Assembly: GCF_016629665.1 (NCBI RefSeq)
Contig: NZ_JAEPRQ010000008.1
Coordinates: 1-64,000 of the forward strand
From: Paracoccus caeni
Lineage (GTDB): Bacteria; Pseudomonadota; Alphaproteobacteria; Rhodobacterales; Rhodobacteraceae
Length of the DNA: 64,000 bases
Reading direction: 5' to 3'
Under the pieces are notes generated by a model, which was not told where the DNA came from, made no database searches, and saw only the letters and a list, made by a program, of their open reading frames with translations. Both the position numbers and the translations under genes were made by a program. Shown piece after piece: positions 1-8,994 of this stretch (its first letter is position 1; each line of letters begins with the position of its first letter).

Positions 1-131
1 CTGTCTCAGATAGAAACTTCGGTTGGAGGCGTGAGCGGAAACTCATCGAGCCTTACGTCAGCCTTCCTGCCGCAAAGGAAGAATAGTGGCCACTTGAGGA
101 AGACTTTAGTGGCAATCCACAAACCGAAATC

Positions 132-208
132 TGGTCGGAGCGAGAGGATTCGAACCTCCGACCCCCTGCTCCCGAAGCAGGTGCGCTACCAGGCTGCGCT
201 ACGCTCCG
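132..208 (-). tRNA. tRNA-Pro, anticodon CGG
   Basis: Read on the minus strand this is a complete 77-nt cloverleaf. The acceptor strand CGGAGCG pairs with CGCTCCG, followed by discriminator A and an encoded CCA. The anticodon stem CCTGC/GCAGG closes the loop TTCGGGA, giving anticodon CGG (complement of 172-174), which reads the proline codon CCG. The T loop is TTCGAAT. The 131 bases beyond its 3' end show no gene I can support. Confidence 0.95.
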
Positions 209-253
209 ACCGTAGGACGGGCAGGTAGCGCGCGGAAAGGCTGAATGCAAGCC

Positions 254-1216
254 CTATCCGCCGCGCGGGGGCCACAATCTTTGCAGGACCGTCGTCTTCG
301 GCGTTGTCACCGTTTCGGCGCGAAGGCGTGCCGACGTCACCGGGCGGTTGGCTGAATTTCCGCCCCTGCCCTCGCGCCAGACGATGTAGATGCCCGAGCC
401 GATGATGATCGACGCGCCGAGAAGCGTCACTCCGTCCAGACTTTCGTCGAAGAACAGGATGCCATACCCGGTCGCCCAGAGAATTTGCGAATACTGCATC
501 GGGGCGACGATCGCCGCCTCGCCCGCCCGGTAAGCGAGGATCAGCAGAAATCCCGCAATCAGCCCCAGCAACGCGATCAAGGACGATAGCGCCAGATGTG
601 ACAACTCCATTGGCCGATACTGGATGCTCAGCGCTGCTCCGGTCGCGACGAAGTTGCCTAACATCGGCCACATGATGAGGACCAAGGGTCGCTCGGTGCC
701 GCCCAGACGGCGGATGATCAACGCGGTCGAGGCGCCGCCAAGTGCTGCCACCACGGCGGCGATATGGCCGAAGTCCAAGGGTTGCGAACCGGGTCGCAGG
801 ACGACCAGCACTCCGGTCAGCCCGATCAGCACGGCGGCCCAGCGGTGAATGCCCACCCGCTCACCCAGTATCGGGATCGACAGGATCGTCACGATCAGCG
901 GGGCCGAAAACAGGATCGCGTAAACCTGTGCGAGCGGGAGAACCGAGAAGGCGTAGAACCCACAGATGCCGCCAAGCACGGCGAAAATCGTCCGGGCCGC
1001 GATCCAGCCGGGATTGGCAGGCCGCAGGCTTCCGGGGTTGCGGTCGCGCATCAAGACGACCGAGACCAGCGGGAAGGACAGAAGCGAGGCGAAGAACAGG
1101 ATCTGGAAGGAAGGGTAAATGCCGCCAAGATATTTGATGATGGCGTCATGCGTCGCATAGAGGCCCATCGCCAGCAATGCCAGCAAGGCACCCCTGACAT
1201 TCGCCGACCCGTTCAT
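254..1216 (-). CDS. DMT-superfamily (EamA-type) membrane transporter
   Basis: A 320-residue polytopic membrane protein with about ten hydrophobic segments arranged as two similar halves, the usual architecture of the EamA/RhaT drug-metabolite transporter superfamily. The first helix contains LLALLAMGLYATHDAIIKYL, and the second half restarts near residue 155 with a helix pair of the same type. Family members export small metabolites such as amino acids or move nucleotide sugars across the inner membrane; the substrate cannot be read from sequence. The start is supported by GGAGACA shortly upstream of the ATG. It is a single gene reading toward the tRNA, separated from leuB by about 120 bp. 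Confidence 0.85.
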   Translation of the reverse strand: MNGSANVRGALLALLAMGLYATHDAIIKYLGGIYPSFQILFFASLLSFPLVSVVLMRDRNPGSLRPANPGWIAARTIFAVLGGICGFYAFSVLPLAQVYAILFSAPLIVTILSIPILGERVGIHRWAAVLIGLTGVLVVLRPGSQPLDFGHIAAVVAALGGASTALIIRRLGGTERPLVLIMWPMLGNFVATGAALSIQYRPMELSHLALSSLIALLGLIAGFLLILAYRAGEAAIVAPMQYSQILWATGYGILFFDESLDGVTLLGASIIIGSGIYIVWREGRGGNSANRPVTSARLRAETVTTPKTTVLQRLWPPRGG

Positions 1217-1282
1217 TCTGCTGTCTCCCCGACCCGCGCCACACCCTCGGCGCTAGGAGAAACAACTGCCGGAGGAAAGCGC

Positions 1283-1310
1283 AACCCCGCCCGCTACTGC
1301 GGACGGGGTT
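1283..1310 (-). terminator. Hairpin downstream of leuB
   Basis: On the minus strand the arms AACCCCGTCCGC and GCGGGCGGGGTT form a 12-bp stem (one G-T wobble) around a 4-nt loop, about 25 bp after the leuB stop. There is no U-tract, so it may act with Rho or only stabilise the transcript end. Confidence 0.5.
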
Positions 1311-1334
1311 TCCAAAGGTTAACGTCGCGGCAGC

Positions 1335-2456
1335 TTATGCCTGTGCCAGCGCGGCGACGATCCGGTCGCCCATCTCAGAGGTCGAGACCGGGGTGCCGCC
1401 CTCTGGTCCCATTAGATCGGCGGTGCGGACGCCGTCGGCCAGCACCTTCTCGACCGCGCGTTCCAGCGCATCCGCCGCAGCGCCCTGATCGAAGCTGAAG
1501 CGCAGCGCCATCGCAAAGCTGAGGATACAGGCGATCGGGTTTGCTTTCCCCTGCCCGGCGATGTCGGGGGCAGAGCCGTGGACCGGCTCGTAAAGCGCCT
1601 TCGGACGGCCATTCGCCATCGGTTTGCCAAGGCTGGCCGAGGGCAGCATGCCCAGCGATCCGGTCAGCATCGCCGCCGCATCCGAAAGCAGGTCGCCGAA
1701 CAGGTTGTCCGTCAGGATCACATCGAACTGGCCCGGTTTGCGGACCAACTGCATCAGCCCGTTATCGGCATACATATGGGTCAGCTCGACCTCGGGATAT
1801 TCGTTGTCGCGGACCCACTGAACCTCTTCCCGCCAGAGGATGCCGGATTCCATGACGTTGGCCTTCTCCATCGAGCAGACCTTGTTGTTGCGCCGCCGCG
1901 CCAACTCAAAGGCCGAGCGTGCGACGCGCCGGATCTCGCCCGAGGTATAGCGCTGCGTGTTGATACCAACGCGACCACCCTCGTTGTCAGAATTATTGTC
2001 GGCATGGATGCCGCGCGGCTCGCCGAAATAGACGCCGCTGGTCAGTTCGCGCACGATCAGGATGTCTAGCCCCGCGACCACATCGCGCTTTAGCGACGAA
2101 AAGTCGGCCAGTGCGTCAAAGCACTGCGCCGGACGCAGGTTGGCATAAAGGTCCATGTCCTTGCGCAGGCGCAGCAGGCCGCGTTCCGGTTTCACGCTGA
2201 AATCGAGATCGTCGTATTTCGGCCCGCCGACAGCGCCCAGAAGCACCGCATCAACCGCCTGCGCCTTCGCCATCGTCTCGTCCGTCAGCGGCGTGCCATG
2301 CGCGTCATAGGACGAGCCGCCAACAAGACCGTGGCTGATATCGAAGGACAGGCCGCGATTGGCCTGAAGCCAGTCGATGACCTTGACGACCTCGGTCATG
2401 ACTTCGGGGCCGATCCCGTCGCCTGGCAGAATGAGAAGCGAGTAGCTGTCGGACAT
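1335..2456 (-). CDS. leuB: 3-isopropylmalate dehydrogenase LeuB
   Basis: LeuB carries out the NAD-dependent oxidation and decarboxylation of 3-isopropylmalate to 2-oxoisocaproate, the third step of cytoplasmic leucine biosynthesis. The N-terminal [14 protein letters not shown] signature and the substrate/metal region [15 protein letters not shown], followed by [10 protein letters not shown], are typical of the family. The length of 373 residues is normal. I take the ATG at 2456 (MSDSYS) as the start because GGAGG sits 7 nt upstream; an in-frame ATG twelve bases earlier has no comparable site. LeuC/LeuD are not in the window. It is divergent from the DUF488 gene. Confidence 0.96.
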   Translation of the reverse strand: MSDSYSLLILPGDGIGPEVMTEVVKVIDWLQANRGLSFDISHGLVGGSSYDAHGTPLTDETMAKAQAVDAVLLGAVGGPKYDDLDFSVKPERGLLRLRKDMDLYANLRPAQCFDALADFSSLKRDVVAGLDILIVRELTSGVYFGEPRGIHADNNSDNEGGRVGINTQRYTSGEIRRVARSAFELARRRNNKVCSMEKANVMESGILWREEVQWVRDNEYPEVELTHMYADNGLMQLVRKPGQFDVILTDNLFGDLLSDAAAMLTGSLGMLPSASLGKPMANGRPKALYEPVHGSAPDIAGQGKANPIACILSFAMALRFSFDQGAAADALERAVEKVLADGVRTADLMGPEGGTPVSTSEMGDRIVAALAQA

Positions 2457-2584
2457 GCGTTCCTCCATAAAGCGCCAGCGGTGGCGTTAATGGCGGGACT
2501 AGCGGTGAGCCGCCGCGGGGTCAAGTTCACAGGGTTCCGTGCTAGGCTGATCGGATACTGATCGGCCTTGGAAAGGATTTCGCC

Positions 2585-2956
2585 ATGAACGCCGCCATCC
2601 TTACGTCTCATGTCCGTCTGAAACGCGCCTATCTGGCCGCTTCTGCGGACGATGGGTTGCGGATTCTTGTTGATCGGCTTTGGCCGCGTGGCGTGAGCAA
2701 GGAAAAGGCCGCCTTGGACGACTGGCTGAAGGACATCGCACCCAGCACCGAGTTGCGGAAGTGGTTCAACCACGATCCCACCCGCTGGTCCGAGTTCCAG
2801 AAGCGTTACCGTGCCGAGCTTGCCCGGAACCCGGCTCCGTTGCAGCAACTGCGCGACAAGGCGGCGGATCATGTCGTCACGCTGATCTATGGCGCCCGCG
2901 ATACCGAACATAACGAGGCGGTTGTGTTGCGGCAGGTTTTGCTGGGCGAAAACTAA
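2585..2956 (+). CDS. DUF488 family protein (YeaO-like)
   Basis: A 123-residue soluble protein. The segment ILVDRLWPRGVSKEKA followed by LDDWLKDIAPSTELRKWF and a HDP motif is the hallmark of the DUF488/YeaO family, present in many bacteria without an agreed biochemical role. The start is supported by AAAGGAT upstream. It ends about 100 bp before the MFS transporter gene, so the two could be cotranscribed, but nothing in the sequence ties the functions together. There is no signal peptide or membrane segment. Confidence 0.85.
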   Translation: MNAAILTSHVRLKRAYLAASADDGLRILVDRLWPRGVSKEKAALDDWLKDIAPSTELRKWFNHDPTRWSEFQKRYRAELARNPAPLQQLRDKAADHVVTLIYGARDTEHNEAVVLRQVLLGEN

Positions 2957-3054
2957 GCCTTTCGCCGCTGGCACCCCCGAAACTTCTCCGCCGGGACTCT
3001 TGCACCTTCCGCGCCCATGTCCCAGCCTGCCCGGGGAGATCGGGGGACCACGAC

Positions 3055-4245
3055 ATGCATGCCTTTTCGGCGGGGTTTATCAGCCTGGTTCTGGCCTATG
3101 TGCTAAGCCAGTTTTATCGCGCCTTTCTGGCCGTTCTTGCCAACACGCTGGAGCTAGAGCTGGGGGCGACGCCCGGCGATCTCGCGCTTTCTTCGGGGCT
3201 GTGGTTTCTGGCCTTTGCGGTGATGCAGATCCCGTTGGGCAGCGCGCTGGACCGGATCGGGCCGCGGCTGACGGTATCGGTCGTCCTGGGTCTCTGCGCA
3301 GGGCTTGGGGCGGCGGTCTTTGCGCTGGCCGAGACACCGTGGCACCTGCATCTGTCGATGACGCTGCTGGGCATCGGCTGCGCGCCCGCGCTGATGGGGT
3401 CTTACTTCATCATCGCCCGCGAATACCCGCCCGCTGCCTTCGGCGCGATGGCCGGACTGGTCGTGGGCCTTGGCTCGCTGGGGAATATCCTTGGGGCAAC
3501 GCCGCTGGTCTGGGCAATCGAGGCAATCGGATGGCGCGAGGCTCTGTGGGTCATGGCCGCCGCCACCATCGCCATCGCGGCCCTAATCGCGATGACCGTG
3601 CGCGACCCGGCCCGGTTGGGTGCCGAGGCGCAGCGCGGAACACTGGTCGATGTGCTGCGCATCGGGGCGTTGTGGTTCATGCTGCCCCTGCTTTTCGCCA
3701 ATTATGCGGCATCGGCGGCGATCCGGGGGCTTTGGGCCGCGCCTTATCTTGAGGGCGTTTTCGTCGCCGATACCGATCTGATCGGCCACGCGACTCTGGC
3801 GATGGGCGTGGCGATGATCCTTGGAAATTTCCTTGTCGGCCCGGCGGTGCGGCTTGTCGGCAGCCTGCGCCGCACGATCCTGATCTTCACCTTCGCCACG
3901 GTTCTGGTTCTGGCGGCGCTTGTGCTGCGCCCCGATCCGGGTATTGGCATCGCCGTGTTCCTGCTGGCACTGATCGGGTTGTCCGGCGCGGGCTATGCGC
4001 TGCTGATGGCGCATGGCCGGTCGTTCCTGCCGCCGCATCTGGTGGGCCGCGGCGTGACCTTCCTGAACATGGTCTCAATCGGCGGGGTCGGCATCCTGCA
4101 ATTCGCCTCGCGCCCGGTTTATGGTGCGGCATCGCTGGCCTACCCCCCGCCGCAAGCCTTCGCTATGCTGTTCCTGTTCTTCCTGATCCCTCTGGCGGTC
4201 GGGTTCCTTTTCTACTTCCTGACACCCGAGGCCGATCATGGCTGA
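3055..4245 (+). CDS. MFS transporter
   Basis: A 396-residue protein with about twelve hydrophobic segments. The loop after the second helix reads GSALDRIGPR, the major-facilitator signature between helices 2 and 3. It should be an inner-membrane secondary transporter; substrate unknown. GGGGGA precedes the ATG. Its last 8 bp overlap the following glycosyltransferase gene, which overlaps the GT29 gene in turn, so the three form a translationally coupled operon. That context makes a sugar, glycan precursor or nucleotide-linked substrate plausible, but this is inference. Confidence 0.88.
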   Translation: MHAFSAGFISLVLAYVLSQFYRAFLAVLANTLELELGATPGDLALSSGLWFLAFAVMQIPLGSALDRIGPRLTVSVVLGLCAGLGAAVFALAETPWHLHLSMTLLGIGCAPALMGSYFIIAREYPPAAFGAMAGLVVGLGSLGNILGATPLVWAIEAIGWREALWVMAAATIAIAALIAMTVRDPARLGAEAQRGTLVDVLRIGALWFMLPLLFANYAASAAIRGLWAAPYLEGVFVADTDLIGHATLAMGVAMILGNFLVGPAVRLVGSLRRTILIFTFATVLVLAALVLRPDPGIGIAVFLLALIGLSGAGYALLMAHGRSFLPPHLVGRGVTFLNMVSIGGVGILQFASRPVYGAASLAYPPPQAFAMLFLFFLIPLAVGFLFYFLTPEADHG

Positions 4246-5278
4246 ACACCCGCTGGTCATTGCCCCCAATCTGAAACGCCGCCTGTCGGGCGTCACCGCC
4301 ACCGTGGTCCGGCTGATCCCGGTTCAGGCCCGGATGATCGCCATCCGCGCCACCGGCCCCGGCCTGCCGCCCGAGGTGCCGCATATCCCATTGCTGAAAG
4401 CCGCCACCCTGCCCCGCGACCGCTGGCGCATCTGGCACGCCCGCCGCAATACCGAAATGGCGCTTGGCCTGATCTTGCGCCGCGTTCTGCGTCGCAAATA
4501 CCGGCTGATGTTCACCTCGGCGGCGCAACGCCACCATACCGGTTTCACCAAATGGCTGATCCGCCAGCAAGAGGCGCTGGTCGCGACCTCGGCCAAGGCG
4601 GCCAGCTATCTGGACCGCCCGGCGACCGTCGTGATGCATGGCGTCGATACCGAGATCTTCCACCCTGCCGCCGACAAGACCGCCCTGCGGCGCGAGCTAG
4701 GGCTTGATCCCGATGCCGTGCTGATCGGTTGCTTCGGTCGTGTGCGCGCGCAGAAAGGCGTCGATCTACTGACCCGCGCCGGGATCAGGCTGCTGCTGGA
4801 CCGGCCCCGCGCCCAGATCATTTTCACCGGCCGCATCACAGCCGAACATCAGGCTTTCGCCGACGAGTTGAAGGCCGAGATCGCCGCAGCCGGTCTGCAG
4901 AACCGCATCCGCTTTCTGGGCGAGTTGCCATGGGATCAGCTTGTCCGCCACTATCAGGCGCTTGATCTTTTCGCAGCACCGGCAAGATGGGAGGGCTTTG
5001 GCCTCACCCCACTGGAAGCGATGGCCTGCGGCGTTCCGACCGTCGCGGCCCGTGTCGGTGCGTATGAGACGCTGATCAAGGATGGCGAAACCGGCAGTCT
5101 GATCCCTATCGACGATCTGGACGCCCTGACCGAGGCCTTGCGCCACTGGCTTGACGATGACAGCGCCCGTGCCGCCGCAGGCATCGCCGCCCGCCAGCAT
5201 ATCGAGACCAACCACGCCATCGAAGGCGAGGCCCGCGCGCTGGTCGAGATCTACAACGACCTTCTGGCCCGGCCATGA
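4238..5278 (+). CDS. Glycosyltransferase family 4 protein
   Basis: A 346-residue GT-B fold glycosyltransferase. The C-terminal nucleotide-sugar half is clear: VLIGCFGRVRAQKGVDLL near residue 165, the acceptor-side FLGELPWD, and the GT4 signature ARWEGFGLTPLEAMACGVPTV around residue 248, whose EGFGLTPLE provides the conserved E-x7-E pair. It transfers a sugar from a nucleotide donor to a lipid or glycan acceptor at the cytoplasmic face of the membrane. The N-terminal half is basic and less conserved. The start overlaps the MFS stop by 8 bp and the stop overlaps the GT29 start by 4 bp. Donor and acceptor are unknown. Confidence 0.9.
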   Translation: MAEHPLVIAPNLKRRLSGVTATVVRLIPVQARMIAIRATGPGLPPEVPHIPLLKAATLPRDRWRIWHARRNTEMALGLILRRVLRRKYRLMFTSAAQRHHTGFTKWLIRQQEALVATSAKAASYLDRPATVVMHGVDTEIFHPAADKTALRRELGLDPDAVLIGCFGRVRAQKGVDLLTRAGIRLLLDRPRAQIIFTGRITAEHQAFADELKAEIAAAGLQNRIRFLGELPWDQLVRHYQALDLFAAPARWEGFGLTPLEAMACGVPTVAARVGAYETLIKDGETGSLIPIDDLDALTEALRHWLDDDSARAAAGIAARQHIETNHAIEGEARALVEIYNDLLARP

Positions 5279-5904
5279 GCAAGCTGCGCTTCTATACAGC
5301 GCGGCTTCTGCGCGACGACACCACGATGGCGCATCTTTCCACCTCGCAGGACGATCTTCTGTCGGGACTGCGAGGCAAGGCGGTCGCGTTGGTCGGGAAT
5401 GCCCGCGCGTTGGCGGAGACCGATCACGGCAAGGCCATCGATGCCGCCGATCTGGTCGTCCGTATCAACCGTGCGCCGATGCCACAGCCCGGCAGTCATG
5501 GCACAAGAACCGACTGGCTGGCGCTTGCGGTTCGGCTGTCGGACGAGGAGCTTGACCACATCGCGCCCAAGCGGATTTTGTGGATGTCCCCTAAGCGTAA
5601 GCGTCTGCGCCATCGCATCGCGCATTCGCCCGGCTTCTACCTTTACCCGCTGGCGGATTACGAAGCCCTGAAGGATCGCCTTGCCGCACCGCCAACCACG
5701 GGCGCGATGATGATCGACCTGCTGCTTCGCAGCGACCTTGCAAGCCTGTCGCTTTACGGCTTTGACTTCTTCGCCAGCCAAAGCCTGTCCGGGCGTCGGA
5801 CAGCCGAACAGGTGCCACATGATTTCAACGCAGAATCCGGCTGGGTGCATGACCTGTTACGCCGCGATCCAAGGCTGTCGCTGACCCCGAATGTGAAAAC
5901 ATAA
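5275..5904 (+). CDS. Putative glycosyltransferase family 29 (sialyltransferase-like) protein
   Basis: A 209-residue protein carrying what look like the sialyl motifs of GT29. An L-motif-like block runs about residues 26-75 (AVALVGNARAL, then DAADLVVRINRAP and a G-T-R-T-D stretch). An S-motif-like PTTGAMMIDLLL followed by LYGFDFF starts near residue 140, and a VS-like H-D-x3-E-S-G near residue 182 contains the His and Glu expected of the motif. In known GT29 enzymes these bind CMP-sialic acid and the acceptor. It is shorter than animal sialyltransferases and has no membrane anchor. It is the last gene of the MFS-GT4-GT29 operon. The sugar donor is not certain; related bacterial proteins may use CMP-Kdo or another CMP-sugar. 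Confidence 0.72.
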   Translation: MSKLRFYTARLLRDDTTMAHLSTSQDDLLSGLRGKAVALVGNARALAETDHGKAIDAADLVVRINRAPMPQPGSHGTRTDWLALAVRLSDEELDHIAPKRILWMSPKRKRLRHRIAHSPGFYLYPLADYEALKDRLAAPPTTGAMMIDLLLRSDLASLSLYGFDFFASQSLSGRRTAEQVPHDFNAESGWVHDLLRRDPRLSLTPNVKT

Positions 5905-5932
5905 AAGCCCGACCGATTGGCCGGGCTTTTTT
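5903..5932. terminator. Bidirectional Rho-independent terminator between the GT29 gene and grpE
   Basis: AAAAGCCCG and CGGGCTTTT flank a 12-base interior, with a T-run on the plus strand and a matching A-run giving a U-tract on the minus strand. It lies between two convergent genes and can serve both. Confidence 0.85.
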
Positions 5933-5950
5933 CATGGCTGTAAGGGTGGT

Positions 5951-6505
5951 TCAGCTTGCCGGGGTCGAGGAGACGCCGACTTTTGCCGGGCGCAGCAGGC
6001 GGTCATGCAGGCGGAAGCCGTTATCCATCACCTGAATGATCTCGCCCGCGATGGTTCCGGGCAGCGCGGCCTCGAACATCGCCTCGTGATAGGTCGGATC
6101 GAACTTGTCGCCCAGCTTGGGGGTGATCACGGTGATGCCGTGCTTGGCAAAGACGTTCGACAGCTCGCGCAGGGTCAGCTCGACCCCCTCGATCAGCGCC
6201 GAGGCGGCGCCGCGCTGGTCATCCGTCACCGCGCCCAAGGCACGCGAAAGCGCGTCATAGACCGGCAGCAGGTCGCGGGCCAGACGCGAGCCGCCATATT
6301 GTTCGGCGTCGCGGCGGTCCTTGTCGGCGCGCTTGCGGGCGTTTTCCGCATCGGCAAGGGCGCGCATGAACTTGTCGCGGAATTCGTCACGCTGGGCGGT
6401 CAGCGCCACAATCTCATCCGCCGGGTCCGCCAGCGGATCGGCAAGAGGGTCGTCCAGATAATCGTCGTTCTGCGGTTCGGGTTTATCGCTCATCTTCCCA
6501 CTCAT
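5951..6505 (-). CDS. grpE: Nucleotide exchange factor GrpE
   Basis: GrpE releases ADP from DnaK in the cytoplasmic DnaK-DnaJ-GrpE chaperone cycle. The 184-residue protein has an acidic N-terminus with a DPLADPLADP repeat, a long charged helix containing DKFMRALADAENARKRADKD (the GrpE dimer coiled coil), and the C-terminal beta domain ending ...IIQVMDNGFRLHDRLLRPAKVGV. The start overlaps the hrcA stop as ATGA, indicating coupling. A second ATG four codons later (MSDKPEP) is an equally possible start. dnaK and dnaJ are not in the window. Confidence 0.96.
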   Translation of the reverse strand: MSGKMSDKPEPQNDDYLDDPLADPLADPADEIVALTAQRDEFRDKFMRALADAENARKRADKDRRDAEQYGGSRLARDLLPVYDALSRALGAVTDDQRGAASALIEGVELTLRELSNVFAKHGITVITPKLGDKFDPTYHEAMFEAALPGTIAGEIIQVMDNGFRLHDRLLRPAKVGVSSTPAS

Positions 6506-7557
6506 CCTTTCCGGCCGGACAGCACGCGCCCGACCAGTTGGGCCGTATAGTCCACAATCGGCACGATGCGGCCATAGTTCAGCCGCGTCGGCCCGATCAC
6601 ACCGACGGCTCCTACAATCTTACGGTCGGCATTCATATAGGGAGAAACCACCAAAGCGGAACCCGAAAGCGAGAAAAGCTTGTTCTCGGAGCCGATAAAT
6701 ATCCTGACCCCCTCGCCCTGCTCGGTCAGGTCAAGGAAATCGGCGATGTCGCGCTTACGCTCAAGATCGTCAAAGAGTGTGCGGATACGGTCCAGATCTG
6801 CTGCTTCGCGGTCCAGGAGGTTGCCGCGCCCATGCACGATCAGCCGGGCATCGGTCGAGCCGTTCTCCCACAAGGCCAGCCCGGATTCGACCAGCTCGGC
6901 GGCCAGCACGTCCAGTTCACGCCGCCGGACCGAGATTTCGCGGCTGATATGGGTGCGAAGCTCGGCCAGGGTTTTGCCCTCGGCCATGGTATTGAGAAAG
7001 TTTCCCGCCTCGCGCATCGAGGATGGCGTCTGGCCGGGCGGCGGGGTGAAAATCCGGTTCTCGACATGGCCATCCGCGAAAACCAGCACCACCAGCGCGC
7101 GGTCCGTCCCAAGGCTGACAAACTCGATATGCCGGATCGGGGCTTCGTGCTTCGGCATCAGGACCAAAGATGCGCCGCGCGTGATCGAACTTAGCGCGGT
7201 GCTGACACGGTCCAGAAGCACCCCAGTTTCGGGATCGTCATTGCCAAGCGTCTGATCGATTGCGGCGCGGTCGGTCGGGGCGACGGGGTCAACCTCCATC
7301 ATCCCATCGACGAACATGCGCAGGCCCAGTTGCGACGGCAGGCGGCCAGCAGAGATATGCGGGCTGTCCAGCAGACCCATGAATTCCAGATCCTGCATGA
7401 CATTGCGGATCGTCGCCGCGCTGATGCGTTCGGACAGGGTGCGCGTCAGCGTGCGAGAGCCGACCGGCTCACCCGTTTCCAGATAGGATTCGACAACGCG
7501 GCGAAACACCTCTCGCGAGCGGTCATTCAGTTCGTTGAGCAGGGATTCCTGGTTCAT
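6502..7557 (-). CDS. hrcA: Heat-inducible transcription repressor HrcA
   Basis: HrcA represses class I heat-shock genes by binding the CIRCE operator. The 351-residue protein begins with a winged-helix domain (LNDRSREVFRRVVESYLETGEPVGSRTL, residues 8-35, then ISAATIRNVMQDLEFMGLLDSPHISAGRLP), followed by the central GAF-like region and the C-terminal dimerisation domain with VRIFIGSENK and GAVGVIGPTRLNYGRIVP. I see no CIRCE element (TTAGCACTC-N9-GAGTGCTAA) in the 72-bp upstream gap, so self-regulation through CIRCE is not supported here. It is divergent from rph and overlaps grpE by 4 bp. Confidence 0.96.
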   Translation of the reverse strand: MNQESLLNELNDRSREVFRRVVESYLETGEPVGSRTLTRTLSERISAATIRNVMQDLEFMGLLDSPHISAGRLPSQLGLRMFVDGMMEVDPVAPTDRAAIDQTLGNDDPETGVLLDRVSTALSSITRGASLVLMPKHEAPIRHIEFVSLGTDRALVVLVFADGHVENRIFTPPPGQTPSSMREAGNFLNTMAEGKTLAELRTHISREISVRRRELDVLAAELVESGLALWENGSTDARLIVHGRGNLLDREAADLDRIRTLFDDLERKRDIADFLDLTEQGEGVRIFIGSENKLFSLSGSALVVSPYMNADRKIVGAVGVIGPTRLNYGRIVPIVDYTAQLVGRVLSGRKG

Positions 7558-7629
7558 TTTCCGCTCGGGCTTGCGTCATGGGGTTGTCGGGCGGTATTGG
7601 GCTGCCAATCTTCATGAAAAGGATCACTC

Positions 7630-8343
7630 ATGCGCCCCTCTGGTCGAAATCTAAGCCAAATGCGTCCGATTTCAATTGAAACCGGGGTGATGGGCCATGC
7701 GGAAGGCTCTTGCCTGATCCGTTGCGGCAACACCCATGTACTTTGCACCGCCTCGCTCGAGGAAACCCCGCCCCGGTTTCTGAAGGGCACCGGGCTTGGC
7801 TGGGTCACCGCGGAATATGGAATGCTGCCGCGCGCGACGAATACCCGCAACCGGCGCGAGGCGACGCAGGGAAAACAGTCTGGCAGAACGCAGGAAATTC
7901 AACGTCTTATCGGGCGCAGCCTGCGCGCTGGCGTTGACCGGGTCGCTTTGGGTGAACGGCAGATTACCGTGGATTGCGATGTCATTCAGGCGGATGGCGG
8001 GACACGCTGCGCCTCGATCACCGGGGGTTGGGTCGCGCTGCGTCTGGCGGTCAACAAACTGCTGAAAGCGGGCGCGATCACCACCGATCCGATTATCGAT
8101 CACGTCGCGGCGGTGAGTTGCGGGATCTATGGCGGGCAACCGGTGCTGGATCTGGACTATGCCGAGGACAGCGAAGCCGGGACCGATGGCAATTTCGTGA
8201 TGACCGGCGGCGGTAAGCTGATCGAGGTTCAGATGTCCGCCGAGGGTGCGACATTTTCGCGCGATGAGATGAACAAGCTGCTGGATCTGGCCGATCTTGG
8301 GCTGGCCGAGCTTGTCGCGGCACAGAAAGCTGCGGTGGCATGA
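7630..8343 (+). CDS. rph: Ribonuclease PH
   Basis: RNase PH is a phosphate-dependent 3'-5' exoribonuclease that trims tRNA precursors. The 237-residue length and motifs are canonical: an N-terminal region with [20 protein letters not shown], the basic substrate-binding [30 protein letters not shown] around residues 74-103, and a phosphate/metal region with [25 protein letters not shown] precedes the ATG. The stop overlaps the rdgB start as ATGA. The divergent hrcA-grpE / rph-rdgB pairing recurs in alphaproteobacteria. Confidence 0.97.
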   Translation: MRPSGRNLSQMRPISIETGVMGHAEGSCLIRCGNTHVLCTASLEETPPRFLKGTGLGWVTAEYGMLPRATNTRNRREATQGKQSGRTQEIQRLIGRSLRAGVDRVALGERQITVDCDVIQADGGTRCASITGGWVALRLAVNKLLKAGAITTDPIIDHVAAVSCGIYGGQPVLDLDYAEDSEAGTDGNFVMTGGGKLIEVQMSAEGATFSRDEMNKLLDLADLGLAELVAAQKAAVA

Positions 8344-8945
8344 GGAAGTTCACCGAAAAACGTCTGCTGGTCGCCACACATAATGCCGGGAAGCTGGCAG
8401 AGATGCGTGCGCTGCTGGCCCCTCGCGGCATCGAGGTGATCGGTGCCGCCGAGGCGGGATTGGCCGAGCCGGTCGAGACCGAGGATAATTTCGTCGGCAA
8501 CGCGCGGATCAAGGCGCGCTCGGCTGTCGAGGCGACCGGGTTGCCGGCGCTATCGGACGACAGCGGCATCAGCGTCGATGCGCTTGGCGGCGCGCCGGGC
8601 GTCTATACCGCCGACTGGGCCGAAACCGGCAATGGCCGTGATTTCCAGATGGCGATGACGCGGACATGGAACGAGCTTGAGGCGCTGAACGCCCCTGCCC
8701 CACGGACCGCTCAGTTTCGCTGCACGCTGGTTTTGATGTGGCCGGACGGGCATGATGAGGTGTTCGAGGGCGTGTTGCCCGGTCAGGTCGTCTGGCCTCC
8801 CCGAGGGGAAGAAGGTCACGGTTACGATCCGATTTTCATGCCGGATGGTGAAGAACAGACCTTGGGCCAGATGCCCGCCGACAAGAAGAACAGCCTCAGC
8901 CACCGGGCACGTGCTGTGGCGAAGATGCTGGAAGGAAGTTTTTGA
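8340..8945 (+). CDS. rdgB: XTP/dITP pyrophosphatase (RdgB/HAM1 family)
   Basis: It hydrolyses non-canonical purine nucleoside triphosphates (dITP, XTP) to monophosphates, keeping deaminated bases out of DNA and RNA. The 201-residue protein shows the family signature [15 protein letters not shown] at the N-terminus, the [21 protein letters not shown] active-site region near residues 78-98, [10 protein letters not shown] and the C-terminal [10 protein letters not shown] motif. It is translationally coupled to rph (4-bp overlap) and followed by hemW after a short gap. Confidence 0.96.
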   Translation: MRKFTEKRLLVATHNAGKLAEMRALLAPRGIEVIGAAEAGLAEPVETEDNFVGNARIKARSAVEATGLPALSDDSGISVDALGGAPGVYTADWAETGNGRDFQMAMTRTWNELEALNAPAPRTAQFRCTLVLMWPDGHDEVFEGVLPGQVVWPPRGEEGHGYDPIFMPDGEEQTLGQMPADKKNSLSHRARAVAKMLEGSF

Positions 8946-8994
8946 GCCGGGTTTTAGATAAACTGTCGGCATGTGGCCGGGTGGAACGACGAAG

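Noticed and set aside
1..131. Possible integration site at the tRNA-Pro 3' end
   Set aside because: No integrase gene, no repeated tRNA fragment and no composition shift can be seen in the window.
7558..7629. CIRCE operator upstream of hrcA
   Set aside because: Searched by eye for TTAGCACTC-N9-GAGTGCTAA and found nothing close.
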